Assembly (NCBI RefSeq): GCF_900110705.1
Contig: NZ_FOEJ01000002.1
Location: 248,001 to 312,000, forward strand
Direction of reading: 5' to 3'
Origin: Loktanella sp. DSM 29012
Lineage (GTDB): Bacteria > Pseudomonadota > Alphaproteobacteria > Rhodobacterales > Rhodobacteraceae
Length of the DNA stretch: 64,000 nt
Positions 43,003-52,807 of this stretch are shown piece by piece. The notes under the pieces were generated by a model that was not told where the DNA came from, did not search any database, and saw nothing but the letters and a program-made list of their open reading frames with translations. The translations under genes were made by a program, and so were the position numbers. Every line of letters begins with the position of its first letter. Within the stretch, counting starts at the first letter, position 1.

Positions 43003-43593
43003 ATGACCACGAAAACCGAACAACGCCGCGCGGACCTGCGCGACCGACTGATTGCCAGCGCGGAACGCACCATCACGACCGAAGGTCTGCACGCGCTCAA
43101 GGCGCGCGCGCTTGCGCAGGATGCCGGCTGTGCCGTGGGCGCGATTTATACGGTGTTTGACGATCTGGATCAGCTGGTGCTCACGGTGAACGCGCGAACC
43201 TTTCGTCGGCTGGGTCAATTCGTTCAGGACCGCACGGCGGTGGACGGCACGCCACAGGACCGACTGGTGTCGATGGGCACCGCCTACCTGCATTTTGCCG
43301 CTGCGAATCAACCGGGCTGGCGCGCGTTGTTCGATCTGTCGATGACGGCCGACAGCCCCGTGCCAGACTGGTATCTCGCAGAACTCGGTGCCTTGTTCGC
43401 GAAAATCGCGGCCCCCCTGCGTGACCTGTTTCCCGATTGGTCGGATGCACGGATCGACCTGATGACACGCGCCTTGTTTTCCTCGGTGCACGGCATGGTT
43501 TTGCTGGGACTGGAACGGCGCATCTCGGCCGTGCCGATGGACCATATCGAGCGGATGATTGCGGTCCTGCTGCGCAACGTGACCTCGGAATAA
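43003..43593 (+). CDS. TetR/AcrR family transcriptional regulator
   Basis: A 196-residue regulator with an N-terminal TetR HTH (LRDRLIASAERTITTEGLHALKARALAQDAGCAVGAIYTVFDDLDQLVLTVNART in pieces) and a C-terminal ligand-binding domain of the TetR_C type. It is followed by three closely spaced palindromes TGAAC-N3-GTTCA, the first overlapping its own stop codon, and then by a pspA-like gene. This suggests that it represses that operon. The inducing signal is unknown. Confidence 0.9.
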   Translation: MTTKTEQRRADLRDRLIASAERTITTEGLHALKARALAQDAGCAVGAIYTVFDDLDQLVLTVNARTFRRLGQFVQDRTAVDGTPQDRLVSMGTAYLHFAAANQPGWRALFDLSMTADSPVPDWYLAELGALFAKIAAPLRDLFPDWSDARIDLMTRALFSSVHGMVLLGLERRISAVPMDHIERMIAVLLRNVTSE

Positions 43594-43614
43594 AAATGAA
43601 CGGCGTTCATTTTT
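43592..43614. promoter_or_regulatory. TetR operator-like palindrome 1
   Basis: A perfect 23-base palindrome (arms AAAAATGAACG / CGTTCATTTTT around one central G) overlapping the stop codon of the TetR gene. The core TGAAC-GGC-GTTCA is repeated twice downstream. Confidence 0.75.
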
Positions 43615-43618
43615 ATTC

Positions 43619-43633
43619 TTGAACGACGTTCAA
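43619..43633. promoter_or_regulatory. TetR operator-like palindrome 2
   Basis: TTGAACG-A-CGTTCAA, a perfect 15-base palindrome centred 23 bases after the first (about two helical turns). Confidence 0.75.
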
Positions 43634-43653
43634 ACTTGATCTAACTCTTTTCG

Positions 43654-43666
43654 TGAACACCGTTCA
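43654..43666. promoter_or_regulatory. TetR operator-like palindrome 3
   Basis: TGAAC-ACC-GTTCA, the third copy, ending 16 bases before the pspA start and just upstream of its GGAGAG ribosome binding site. Confidence 0.7.
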
Positions 43667-43682
43667 AGAATGGAGAGATCGC

Positions 43683-44360
43683 ATGTTCAAGACCTTGACG
43701 ACCCTTCTGTCCGCGAGCAACGCACGCGCAGAAACCCGCCTGCGCGATACGTTTGCGATTGAATTGATCGACCAGAACATCCGGACCGCAGAGGCCCGGC
43801 TCAGGGCTGCCAAGGCGACCCTGGCAAGTCTGATCCAGCGCCAGCGCATGGCGGATGCGGCATTAACGCAGCTCAACGGACGCATCAGCGATCTGACCCG
43901 CCGTGCGCGGCAGGCGCTGGCGGCAGGCCACGACGATATGGCGCGCGAGGCTGCATCTGCCATTGCGCAGATGGAAAACGAGGCGGCGGACCGGGCCCAG
44001 ACCTGTGCGACGCTGGATCAGCGCGTCCTGCGGTTGCGCGCCAGTGTCGAAACAGGCCACCGCCGATTGATCGACCTGCGTCAGGGTGCAGCCCAGGCCC
44101 GTGCGGTCAAGAAAGAACAGGATATCCAGATGCGCCTGCATCAGCAGACCGGCGACACCGGGGCCGATGCGGCCGAGGAACTGATCACGCGGGTTCTGGA
44201 ACAGTCAGACCCGTTCGAGAAACACGAGATCCTGCAAGAGTTGAACGCCGAACTGTCCCATGACGGGCTGACCGACCGCATGGCGGATGCGGGGTTTGGC
44301 CCGGCAGACCGCGTGACACCTGCCGCCGTGCTGGCACGCCTGACATCCAACCAAGACTAA
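43683..44360 (+). CDS. pspA: PspA/IM30 family protein
   Basis: A 225-residue, almost entirely coiled-coil protein of the PspA/Vipp1 (ESCRT-III-like) family: MFKTLTTLLSASNARAETRLRDTFAIELIDQNIRTAEARL opens with the amphipathic helix 0, followed by long charged hairpin helices and a C-terminal helical region. Such proteins bind stressed inner membranes and protect them against leakage. The start at 43683 follows GGAGAG; a GTG 30 bases earlier would begin inside operator 3. It is apparently regulated by the upstream TetR. No pspBC or pspF is present. Confidence 0.85.
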   Translation: MFKTLTTLLSASNARAETRLRDTFAIELIDQNIRTAEARLRAAKATLASLIQRQRMADAALTQLNGRISDLTRRARQALAAGHDDMAREAASAIAQMENEAADRAQTCATLDQRVLRLRASVETGHRRLIDLRQGAAQARAVKKEQDIQMRLHQQTGDTGADAAEELITRVLEQSDPFEKHEILQELNAELSHDGLTDRMADAGFGPADRVTPAAVLARLTSNQD

Positions 44361-44384
44361 TCACCGATCAAAGGACTATCCAAA

Positions 44385-44663
44385 ATGAACAATCGTTCCG
44401 ACAACGCGCTCATCATGTTTTTCAACGGCATCGCCGTGGTTGTGGCCTACGGCATGCTTGGCCTGTCACTCTGGCTGTCACCCGATGTTCCGCTGGCGAC
44501 CAAGGGTTATTGGGGCATCGGCATTCTGCTGCTGACACTCGCGCTGGTGAATTTCGTCAAATACCGCTTTGACGACCGCCTGTCCGAGGATCGCATTCAG
44601 CGGCTGGAAGAGGCGCGCAATGAACGCCTGCTGTCCGAATACGTCAGCGATAAGGACGTCTAG
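44385..44663 (+). CDS. Two-helix inner membrane protein linked to PspA
   Basis: A 92-residue protein with two membrane spans (IMFFNGIAVVVAYGMLGLSLWL and KGYWGIGILLLTLALVNFV), a short loop and a charged, helical cytoplasmic C-terminus (RLSEDRIQRLEEARNERLLSEYV). It recalls YiaA/YiaB-like stress proteins and the topology of PspB/PspC-type partners, but no family assignment is certain. It follows pspA by 24 bases and is likely to be co-transcribed. Confidence 0.72.
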   Translation: MNNRSDNALIMFFNGIAVVVAYGMLGLSLWLSPDVPLATKGYWGIGILLLTLALVNFVKYRFDDRLSEDRIQRLEEARNERLLSEYVSDKDV

Positions 44664-44746
44664 ACCTGCACATCCGGGTCACACTCTGCCGTGCCGGTGG
44701 GGTGTGACCCCTTTTCAAGTTGTCTGTCAGCCGCCAAAGTTCCGCG

Positions 44747-45400
44747 ATGAAATCGATCTTGTCACTTGCCCGTTCTTTTGCCGCGAATATCGCAGGCCAT
44801 GCGCTGCGCCTGTTTGCACTGTTCGTGACCGCCGCACGTGCCGATTGGCGTGGCGTCGGACCCGAACCCGTCCAGCGCGTCTATTATGCCAATCACACCA
44901 GCAACGGCGATCTGCCGATGATCTGGGCCGTGCTGCCCGCAGCCCTGCGCCGTCAGACACGCCCCGTCGCTGCGGCGGACTACTGGCTGAAAAACCGCCT
45001 GCGCGCGTTTTGCGGGCGCGACGTTTTCCGCGGCGTGCTGATCGACCGCCGGCCCGAGGTGAACGACAATCCGATGGACAAGATCCTGGCCGCCCTCGAC
45101 GAGGGATCGTCACTGATCATCTTTCCCGAAGGCAAGCGCAACATGACCGACGACCCACTACTGCCCTTCAAATCGGGGCTATACAACATTGCCAAGGCCC
45201 GGCCCGATGTGGATCTGGTGCCAACCTGGGTCGCCAATCTGAACACCATCATGCCCAAAGGAGAGGTCATCCCCCTGCCCCTGATCTGCACCGTCACATT
45301 CGGCGCGCCGGTCCACGTGGCCGAGGACGAGACCCGCGAGGTATTTCTGGCGCGCGCGGCGCATGCGCTGGCTGACCTGCGCCCGGAGGACCCGGCATGA
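44747..45400 (+). CDS. PlsC-like 1-acyl-glycerol-3-phosphate acyltransferase
   Basis: A 217-residue membrane-associated acyltransferase. The HX4D motif reads NHTSNGD (around residue 49), the GxR-type motif is in VFRGVLIDRR, and the third motif is IIFPEGKRNMTDD, all as in PlsC. It would acylate lysophosphatidate at the sn-2 position. It is short and begins with a single hydrophobic helix. It overlaps the CdsA-like gene by ATGA, so the pair would give phosphatidate and then CDP-diacylglycerol. Confidence 0.85.
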   Translation: MKSILSLARSFAANIAGHALRLFALFVTAARADWRGVGPEPVQRVYYANHTSNGDLPMIWAVLPAALRRQTRPVAAADYWLKNRLRAFCGRDVFRGVLIDRRPEVNDNPMDKILAALDEGSSLIIFPEGKRNMTDDPLLPFKSGLYNIAKARPDVDLVPTWVANLNTIMPKGEVIPLPLICTVTFGAPVHVAEDETREVFLARAAHALADLRPEDPA

Positions 45401-46341
45401 CCCAGACCACGATGAACCTGGCCCTGTTGTCACTGGGCGTCTGCGGCATCCTGGTCGCGCTGACGATCCTGGGCGAGGTGCTGCGCGCCCGTCTTCCTGC
45501 GGGTCAGGCGAACCCGGTGTTGGATACATACCAGACCCGCGTGCAAAGCTGGTGGACCATCGTTGCACTGGTCGCCATCGCCCTGATGGCCGGGCAATTC
45601 GGCGCGGTGCTGCTGTCATTTTTCGCGTCTTTTGCAGCCCTGCGCGAGTTTCTGACCCTGACGACCAAGGCGCGGGCAGATCACCTGTCGCTGGCCTTGG
45701 CGTTCTTTGCGGTGCTGCCGTTGCAATATCTGTTCGTCTGGATGGGCTGGCATGGCATGTTCACCGTGTTCATCCCGGTCTATGCCTTTCTGGTGCTGCC
45801 GGTGGTATCCGCCTTGCGCGGTCAACCCGCACGGTTTCTGATCCGTGTGGCCGAAACCCAATGGGCGCTGATGATCTGCGTGTTTTGCCTGTCGCACGTG
45901 CCCGCCTTGCTGTCGCTTGATATCGCGCAGATGGGCGACAGCAACGTGCTGCTGATCGCGTTCCTGATCCTTGTCGTGCAATTCGGTGACCTGCTGGAAT
46001 ACTGGTTCGGGCGGCGGATCGGCAAACATCGCATCGCGCCCGAACTGTCACCCAAAACCCGCGAAGGCATGATCGCCGGTCTGCTGAGTGCTGCGGCAAT
46101 CGGCGCGGCTCTGCACTGGATCACGCCCTTTGGCGTTTTGGGTGCCGCAGGGATGGCTGCCGCTGCATCGCTGTTCGGCATGATGGGTCATCTGGTCTTT
46201 GCCGCGATCAAACGTGACCGCGGCGTGCAGGACTGGTCGCATCTGATCCCCGGTCAGGGTGGTGTTCTGAACCAGCTGGATTCGGTGCTCTTTGCCGCAC
46301 CGGTGTTCTATCACCTGACCCGGTATATCTGGGCGACCTAA
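45397..46341 (+). CDS. CdsA-like phosphatidate cytidylyltransferase
   Basis: A 314-residue polytopic membrane protein of the CdsA family (the YnbB-like branch found next to PlsC homologues). The signature region near residue 270 reads AIKRDRGVQDWSHLIPGQGG then VLNQLDS. The family consensus is IPGHGGxxDRxD, so the His is Gln and the Asp-Arg pair is Asn-Gln. These positions help bind metal and CTP, so activity or substrate may differ. The last four bases overlap the convergent cupin gene. Confidence 0.8.
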   Translation: MTQTTMNLALLSLGVCGILVALTILGEVLRARLPAGQANPVLDTYQTRVQSWWTIVALVAIALMAGQFGAVLLSFFASFAALREFLTLTTKARADHLSLALAFFAVLPLQYLFVWMGWHGMFTVFIPVYAFLVLPVVSALRGQPARFLIRVAETQWALMICVFCLSHVPALLSLDIAQMGDSNVLLIAFLILVVQFGDLLEYWFGRRIGKHRIAPELSPKTREGMIAGLLSAAAIGAALHWITPFGVLGAAGMAAAASLFGMMGHLVFAAIKRDRGVQDWSHLIPGQGGVLNQLDSVLFAAPVFYHLTRYIWAT

Positions 46342-46733
46342 CCGTCGTATTCAGCGTCGGTCACATGATTCAGCCAATCGGCGGCAGAACCATCGACCTC
46401 TTCTTGCAGGGCGAGGTGGGTCATGGACACATCGGGGGCTGCCCCGTGCCAATGTTCCTCGCCGGCGGCGAAACGCACGATGTCGCCCGCGACCACCGTG
46501 ATCACTGCACCGCCCCGAACCTGCACGCGCCCTGCACCTTCGGTCACGATCAGGGTCTGGCCGACAGGATGGGTGTGCCAAGCGGTCCGCGCCTTGGGTT
46601 GAAATGTCACCTGAAGCCCTGACAGACGGCTCTCCCCCTGGGCCTGGAACATGCGACGGATCGCGACACCGCCTGTAAAATAATCCGGATTGGCGGGTGC
46701 GACATCCAGCGTTGCAACGGCATTGATCTGCAT
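46338..46733 (-). CDS. Cupin domain-containing protein
   Basis: A 131-residue single-cupin protein. Cupin motif 1 is seen as GLQVTFQPKARTAWHTHPVGQTLIVTEGAG (His-x-His and a downstream residue for metal binding) and motif 2 as VAGDIVRFAAGEEHWHGAAPD. This is the carboxymuconolactone-decarboxylase-associated (YgiD/RmlC-like) cupin type often annotated as a quercetinase-like or carboxymuconolactone protein. Its function is unknown. It is convergent with the CdsA-like gene. Confidence 0.83.
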   Translation of the reverse strand: MQINAVATLDVAPANPDYFTGGVAIRRMFQAQGESRLSGLQVTFQPKARTAWHTHPVGQTLIVTEGAGRVQVRGGAVITVVAGDIVRFAAGEEHWHGAAPDVSMTHLALQEEVDGSAADWLNHVTDAEYDG

Positions 46734-46799
46734 GAGAGTCCTCGGGTCATGGGCGTTCCGTCATACCCTAGCCGCAGATGCGCCCCCGCCCAACAGGCA

Positions 46800-47672
46800 T
46801 CACACCCGCTGCCGCACGGGCCAGACCTCGCACACACCGGCAAACAGCACCAGCGCGCCACCTGCAAGTTCCAGCGGGGCAAGCGCCTCACCGGCCAAAA
46901 GGGCGGCAGAGGCCGCACCAATCAGGACCTCTGCCATCAACAGGATACCGACGCGGGCCGGGTCCAGACGGACCGTGGCCCACATCAGACAGGCGGTGGA
47001 CAGCCCCCACCACAACGCCCCCGTGCCCAGCGCCACGATGATCGTGACACCCGGGACCGGGGCGGTTTGCCAAGGGGACAAAGATGGTGCCATGAGGACC
47101 GAGGCAATGACCGCCCCCAGCGCAAAGACAAAGGCTGCTGGCGCGGGCGCAATTTGCGATGCGGTGCGCATTCCCGTCGTCGCCAGCGACCACAATATCC
47201 CCGCGGCCAGCGCCATCCATTCACCGATACCACGCGGAACAGGCCATTGCCCGTCCGCGCTGAGCATCACGCACAATCCGCCAAGCCCCAAGCCGATGGC
47301 CACAATCCGCAGCATCGGTGTGTGCCAACCCAGCACGAAACGCGTGATCAGAACGCTCCAGACCGGGGTCAGAAAGAACAGCAAGATGATGATTGCCACG
47401 CGACCGTAGTTGAACCCGATCGAATACAGCGCAAAGGCCAAACCACCCAGGCCGATCGAGACCAGCGCCAGCGGCGACGCCCGGCGCAGGTCAGACCGCG
47501 CCCGCCAGGTCGCTGGTGCCAGCACCAGCAACGCAGAGACTGTGATCGCCAGCGTCCCCCAGGCCCCGCCCAGCCCGGCATCCGACAACATCCTGACAGG
47601 CAGCCAGTAAAACCCCCAGATCGCGCCCGACAGGACGACGATAAAGGTGGCGCGCGCAATCTGACCAGACAT
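46800..47672 (-). CDS. EamA/DMT family transporter
   Basis: A 290-residue protein with ten membrane helices in two EamA repeats: ATFIVVLSGAIWGFYWLPVRML opens the first and GEWMALAAGILWSLATTGM the second; LNPARV-type LDPARVGILLMAEVLIGAASAALL closes it. DMT exporters move amino acids, metabolites or drugs. The ATG at 47672 follows GGGA at good spacing; an ATG at 47678 is also in frame. It is intact, unlike the EamA pseudogene at 23580-24489. Confidence 0.85.
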   Translation of the reverse strand: MSGQIARATFIVVLSGAIWGFYWLPVRMLSDAGLGGAWGTLAITVSALLVLAPATWRARSDLRRASPLALVSIGLGGLAFALYSIGFNYGRVAIIILLFFLTPVWSVLITRFVLGWHTPMLRIVAIGLGLGGLCVMLSADGQWPVPRGIGEWMALAAGILWSLATTGMRTASQIAPAPAAFVFALGAVIASVLMAPSLSPWQTAPVPGVTIIVALGTGALWWGLSTACLMWATVRLDPARVGILLMAEVLIGAASAALLAGEALAPLELAGGALVLFAGVCEVWPVRQRV

Positions 47673-47796
47673 GAACATTCCCGCCGGATATGCTTCACAT
47701 GCGACCAATGCAATCGGTCGTGCTGCGCAGGATGCAGAGTGGTGGTCAGATTTTCGGTGCAAATCTTGCGGTCGACACGCCAAGCCCCAGGCGACT

Positions 47797-47873
47797 TGGC
47801 GATCCCGGGAGGACTCGAACCCCCAACATCCTGATTAGAAGTCAGGTGCTCTATCCAGTTGAGCTACGGGACC
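47797..47873 (-). tRNA. tRNA-Arg (anticodon TCT)
   Basis: Read on the minus strand it starts GGTCCCGTAGCTCAACTGG, has the anticodon arm CTGA-CTTCTAA-TCAG with anticodon TCT, the T-arm GGGGGTTCGAGTCCTCC and ends CGGGATC-G-CCA. The 7-bp acceptor stem pairs GGTCCCG with CGGGATC (one G-T). The CCA end is encoded. The total is 77 nt. It decodes AGA/AGG, rare in such GC-rich genomes. Confidence 0.97.
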
Positions 47874-47970
47874 ACGCGGTTCTGATACCGTTTCGCATTC
47901 CCGTCCGCAACCTGCTGTGCAGGGCGCGCGGGTTGGGTAGGGTGCAGACTTGGCCAGCGTGCCACCTGTC

Positions 47971-48483
47971 TTATTTTTCCGCCCCCACAACCAAGGCCCA
48001 TTTGGTTGATGTCCCCGATCCCGCGACGCCCAGGCCGAAATCCTCGGCCCGGCGGTCAGTCAGGACAGCATCATGGGTCGGCGAATTTTGCCAATCGGTC
48101 ATGACCTGCGCCTCGGTTTGTTGGCGCGCGCCAAGTGCCTCGCCCACAAAGCGAAAGTCATAGCCTTCGGCGCGCACGCGATCCCCCACAGTGCGCCCGT
48201 CTCGGCCACGGTGCGCAAAATAGTTCTGGTCGACCATATCCTGCGCGTGTTTCTGGGCCGCTGCATTCAGTCGGCTGTCGAACTGAACCGATCCCGCCCC
48301 CGAAGCGAGGCGATAAGAGTTGAGAAGCTTGCCAAATGTGGCATCGCGCGGCGAGGTGATGGGGCCGGACAGGGGTTCACGGTCCACGCGATCCACGATC
48401 ACATCGGATTTCACCTCTCCGCCGCCACCCGATCCGCATCCGACCAGCATCGCCAACATTATCGCAACCATCCCTGCCCGCAT
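47971..48483 (-). CDS. CAP-domain (SCP/PR-1-like) lipoprotein, copy 1
   Basis: A 170-residue lipoprotein with a signal peptide and lipobox (MVAIMLAMLVGC, start 48483 after AAGGGA) and a Gly-rich linker, then a CAP domain: LLNSYRLASGAGSVQFDSRLNAAAQKHAQDMVDQNYFAHRGRDGRTVGDR and NSPTHDAVLTDRRAEDFGLGVAG. The CAP His/Glu cavity residues are present in part (KHAQDM, THD). Bacterial CAP proteins are secreted, of mostly unknown function. The neighbour at 48673 is a close paralogue, indicating a tandem duplication. Confidence 0.87.
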   Translation of the reverse strand: MRAGMVAIMLAMLVGCGSGGGGEVKSDVIVDRVDREPLSGPITSPRDATFGKLLNSYRLASGAGSVQFDSRLNAAAQKHAQDMVDQNYFAHRGRDGRTVGDRVRAEGYDFRFVGEALGARQQTEAQVMTDWQNSPTHDAVLTDRRAEDFGLGVAGSGTSTKWALVVGAEK

Positions 48484-48613
48484 TGCGCCATCCCTTGTCC
48501 AGGGTCGCAATCCGCCAGTCGGCCAAGGCCGTTTTTCTGCGCATGCGACTATGTGTTTCGAACCATCAAGGGGATCGCACGCAGCACTTAATCAGGGATT
48601 GAGACACGCGATG

Positions 48614-48642
48614 AAAAACGCCCGCAGCAGGGGCTGCGGGCG
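48614..48642 (-). terminator. Rho-independent terminator after CAP-domain copy 2
   Basis: On the minus strand the 10-bp stem CGCCCGCAGC / GCTGCGGGCG with a 4-nt loop is followed by TTTTT. It lies just past the stop of the second CAP gene. Confidence 0.78.
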
Positions 48643-48672
48643 CAAAAACGCATCACAAGGTAAAGCGGTCGT

Positions 48673-49206
48673 TTATTTCTCGGCGCCGACAATCAGCGCC
48701 CATTTGACGTCGTTACCCGTTCCAGCCACACCCAGGCCAAAATCCTCGGCGCGACCGTCCTTCATGGCGCGGTCATGGGATGGCGAATTTTTCCAGTCCT
48801 TGAACACTTCGGCATCGGATTGCTGGCGCCAGGCGATGTTTTCCGCAACGAAACTGTAGTCATAGCCTTCGGCGCGGACACGCTGGCCGACATCCGTGCC
48901 CTCGGGCGACTGGTGGCTGAAATATCCGCGTTTGACCATATCTTCGGTGTGTTTCTGGGCCGCGCGGTTCAGGCGGCTGTCGAACTGCACCGCCCCCACG
49001 CCAGAGGCCAGACGGTAGTCGTTCAGCAAACGGCCAAAATTCGCATCCTGCGCCGAGGTTGCCGGCCTACCCGATGTTGATGTGCGCGACGCGACCAGCG
49101 TGTCGACTTTATCCGGCGTAACGACGACACCCGATCCACCGCCGCTGCCGCCGCCACCACAGGCCGTCATCGCCACACATGCCGTGGCACACAAAATGCG
49201 TTTCAT
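48673..49206 (-). CDS. CAP-domain (SCP/PR-1-like) lipoprotein, copy 2
   Basis: A 177-residue lipoprotein: MKRILCATACVAMTAC with a lipobox (MTAC) and a Gly/Ser linker, then a CAP domain (LLNDYRLASGVGAVQFDSRLNRAAQKHTEDMVKRGYFSHQSPEGTDVGQRVRAEGYDYSF, in pieces) ending NSPSHDRAMKDGRAEDFGLGVAGTGNDVKWALIVGAEK. It is about half identical to copy 1 by eye, with the same C-terminal block. The start at 49206 follows GAGGGA. An intrinsic terminator separates the two, so they are expressed separately. Confidence 0.87.
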   Translation of the reverse strand: MKRILCATACVAMTACGGGGSGGGSGVVVTPDKVDTLVASRTSTSGRPATSAQDANFGRLLNDYRLASGVGAVQFDSRLNRAAQKHTEDMVKRGYFSHQSPEGTDVGQRVRAEGYDYSFVAENIAWRQQSDAEVFKDWKNSPSHDRAMKDGRAEDFGLGVAGTGNDVKWALIVGAEK

Positions 49207-49420
49207 TTCTCGTCCCTCACTGATCGGCCGGCAGGCCTGCGGCACGCCAGCGTTGAATTGGGACAAATTTAACCCAACGTGCGGGCCAAAAATAAGGCCA
49301 CAGGATGCCCGACTTTGGTCACTGGCGGAAAAACGCGCGCAAGTTTGCGCAAATTTGCAATAGATGGCCTGTTTTGCAGCCCATCATGCGGGTGTTCAGC
49401 GCCTAACCACAGAACTGCCC

Positions 49421-49732
49421 TCAGTGGGTCCAGGCACCGCGACGGTTGGTGGCAAAGTTTTCACCGTAACCACCTGCACGCACGTTCATCTTGCGGGTCT
49501 GGGGTTCCGTGACGACTGCGTCGATCCCGTTATGCTTGGCATAATCGATTGCCTCTTGCTTGGTCGCAAAGGTCAGGCGCACCTGGCTTTGGGTATCGCT
49601 GGACGATGTCCACCCCATCAGCGGGTCGATTTCGCGGGCGCTGGCATCGACGAAATCCAGCACCCAGGTCCGTGTCTTGGCCGTGCCGGACGACATCGCG
49701 GTGCGGGCGGGACGATAGATACGGGCTTGCAT
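49421..49732 (-). CDS. ETC complex I subunit (NDUFS4-like accessory protein)
   Basis: A 103-residue protein matching the conserved region of the mitochondrial complex I accessory subunit NDUFS4: [28 protein letters not shown] and the [34 protein letters not shown] block, where tryptophan and the Ser/Asp cluster are conserved. Alphaproteobacteria carry this subunit, which stabilises the NADH module of complex I. It lies apart from the nuo operon, as is usual. It is divergent from uvrB. Confidence 0.9.
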   Translation of the reverse strand: MQARIYRPARTAMSSGTAKTRTWVLDFVDASAREIDPLMGWTSSSDTQSQVRLTFATKQEAIDYAKHNGIDAVVTEPQTRKMNVRAGGYGENFATNRRGAWTH

Positions 49733-49814
49733 GGGATACTCCTTGATCGCTGCGCGTCTTATCCAGAATCGGGTCGTTTTTTGCAAGGAAAACCGGACGA
49801 TTGCCTCTGGGGTT

Positions 49815-49829
49815 GAACCATGGGTGAAT
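49815..49829. promoter_or_regulatory. Near-consensus SOS (LexA) box upstream of uvrB
   Basis: GAAC-N7-GAAT at 49815-49829, one mismatch from the alphaproteobacterial GAAC-N7-GAAC (or GTTC-N7-GTTC) LexA motif, 44 bases before the uvrB ATG. uvrB is a common SOS gene, so this is plausible but unproven. Confidence 0.35.
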
Positions 49830-49872
49830 AGACGCATTTATAAGGTCCTGCCCGACAGACGAAGGATCGCCC

Positions 49873-52079
<2,207 letters not shown>

Positions 52080-52083
<4 letters not shown>

Positions 52084-52514
52084 GGCTCCTTGCCGCAATC
52101 CTTCTCACCTGCGCGGCGCAATCGGCAGCGGCCTGGACGTTCAAGGCTGATCCCATCTGCAAGATGATCCAGCCGACCGGGGGCGGAAGCATCACCGTGA
52201 CCTATGATCCTGCCACGGGGGAATATGCCATGATGCTGACGCTTGTGACGGATCACTGGGTGCCGTCTGACCGGCTGACCATGGCGTTCATTGGCGCACG
52301 ACCGTTCCAGATTTCAACCGACCGTCATTTTCTGTCGGACAACGACACGCGCCTGACCGTGACCGATACGGGGTTTGGCAATGTGCTGGACGGGTTGCAA
52401 TTCAACGACGTGGCACAGGTCCGGTCTGGGGACCAGACCATGACGATTCCCCTTGCAGGTGCCGCCGAGGCCGTGGCCGCGTTCCGAAACTGCCCTGCTC
52501 CGCAGCTGTCCTAG
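52080..52514 (+). CDS. Exported protein of unknown function
   Basis: A 144-residue protein starting with a GTG that overlaps the uvrB stop (GTGA), so it is likely to be coupled. [29 protein letters not shown] is a signal peptide with AAA-type cleavage before WTFK. The mature part is beta-rich ([24 protein letters not shown]), with two Cys (PICKM and RNCPAP) that could form a disulfide. No family is recognised. It ends overlapping the convergent membrane protein by four bases. Confidence 0.72.
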
Positions 52515-52789
52515 GATTTGCGGCCAAACAGCGCCTTGACCAGCACCACCAGAATGACAGCCCCGACCACGCCGGTGAACAGGATCAACAACAGCCCGGC
52601 ACCGGCCAGTGCCGTCACGCCCAGGGCTGCAAGGATGAACGGAAACGCAACCGCCCCCAGCACGCCTGCAATGACGTATTTCGCCTTGCTGCCGCCGGTG
52701 ATGACAGCCGCGATCAGGCCGGACACGACGCCGATCAGCGCCAGCAGGATCAGGGCCAGTGCCCCGACGACGTCCAGAAATGTTTCCAT
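52511..52789 (-). CDS. Small membrane protein of unknown function
   Basis: A 92-residue, strongly hydrophobic protein with about three membrane helices (ALALILLALIGVVSGLIAAVI, YVIAGVLGAVAFPFILAALGV and LLLILFTGVVGAVILVVLV) and a basic C-terminus (FGRKS). No family is recognised. It lies downstream of the NYN-domain gene on the same strand, with an 18-base gap, so the two may form an operon. Confidence 0.68.
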   Translation of the reverse strand: METFLDVVGALALILLALIGVVSGLIAAVITGGSKAKYVIAGVLGAVAFPFILAALGVTALAGAGLLLILFTGVVGAVILVVLVKALFGRKS

Positions 52790-52807
52790 GGGTTGCTTTC
52801 CCTCGCG

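Noticed and set aside
41692-43545. A 600-codon antisense open frame opposite the enolase-superfamily and TetR genes.
   Set aside because: It is opposite two well-supported genes in the codon-position pattern expected of GC-rich shadows and has no family resemblance.
43592-43614. The perfect AAAAATGAACG palindrome followed by T-rich sequence, read as an intrinsic terminator of the TetR gene.
   Set aside because: The loop would be a single base, the stem is AT-rich at its ends, and the core recurs twice downstream. Operator use fits better, although partial termination cannot be excluded.
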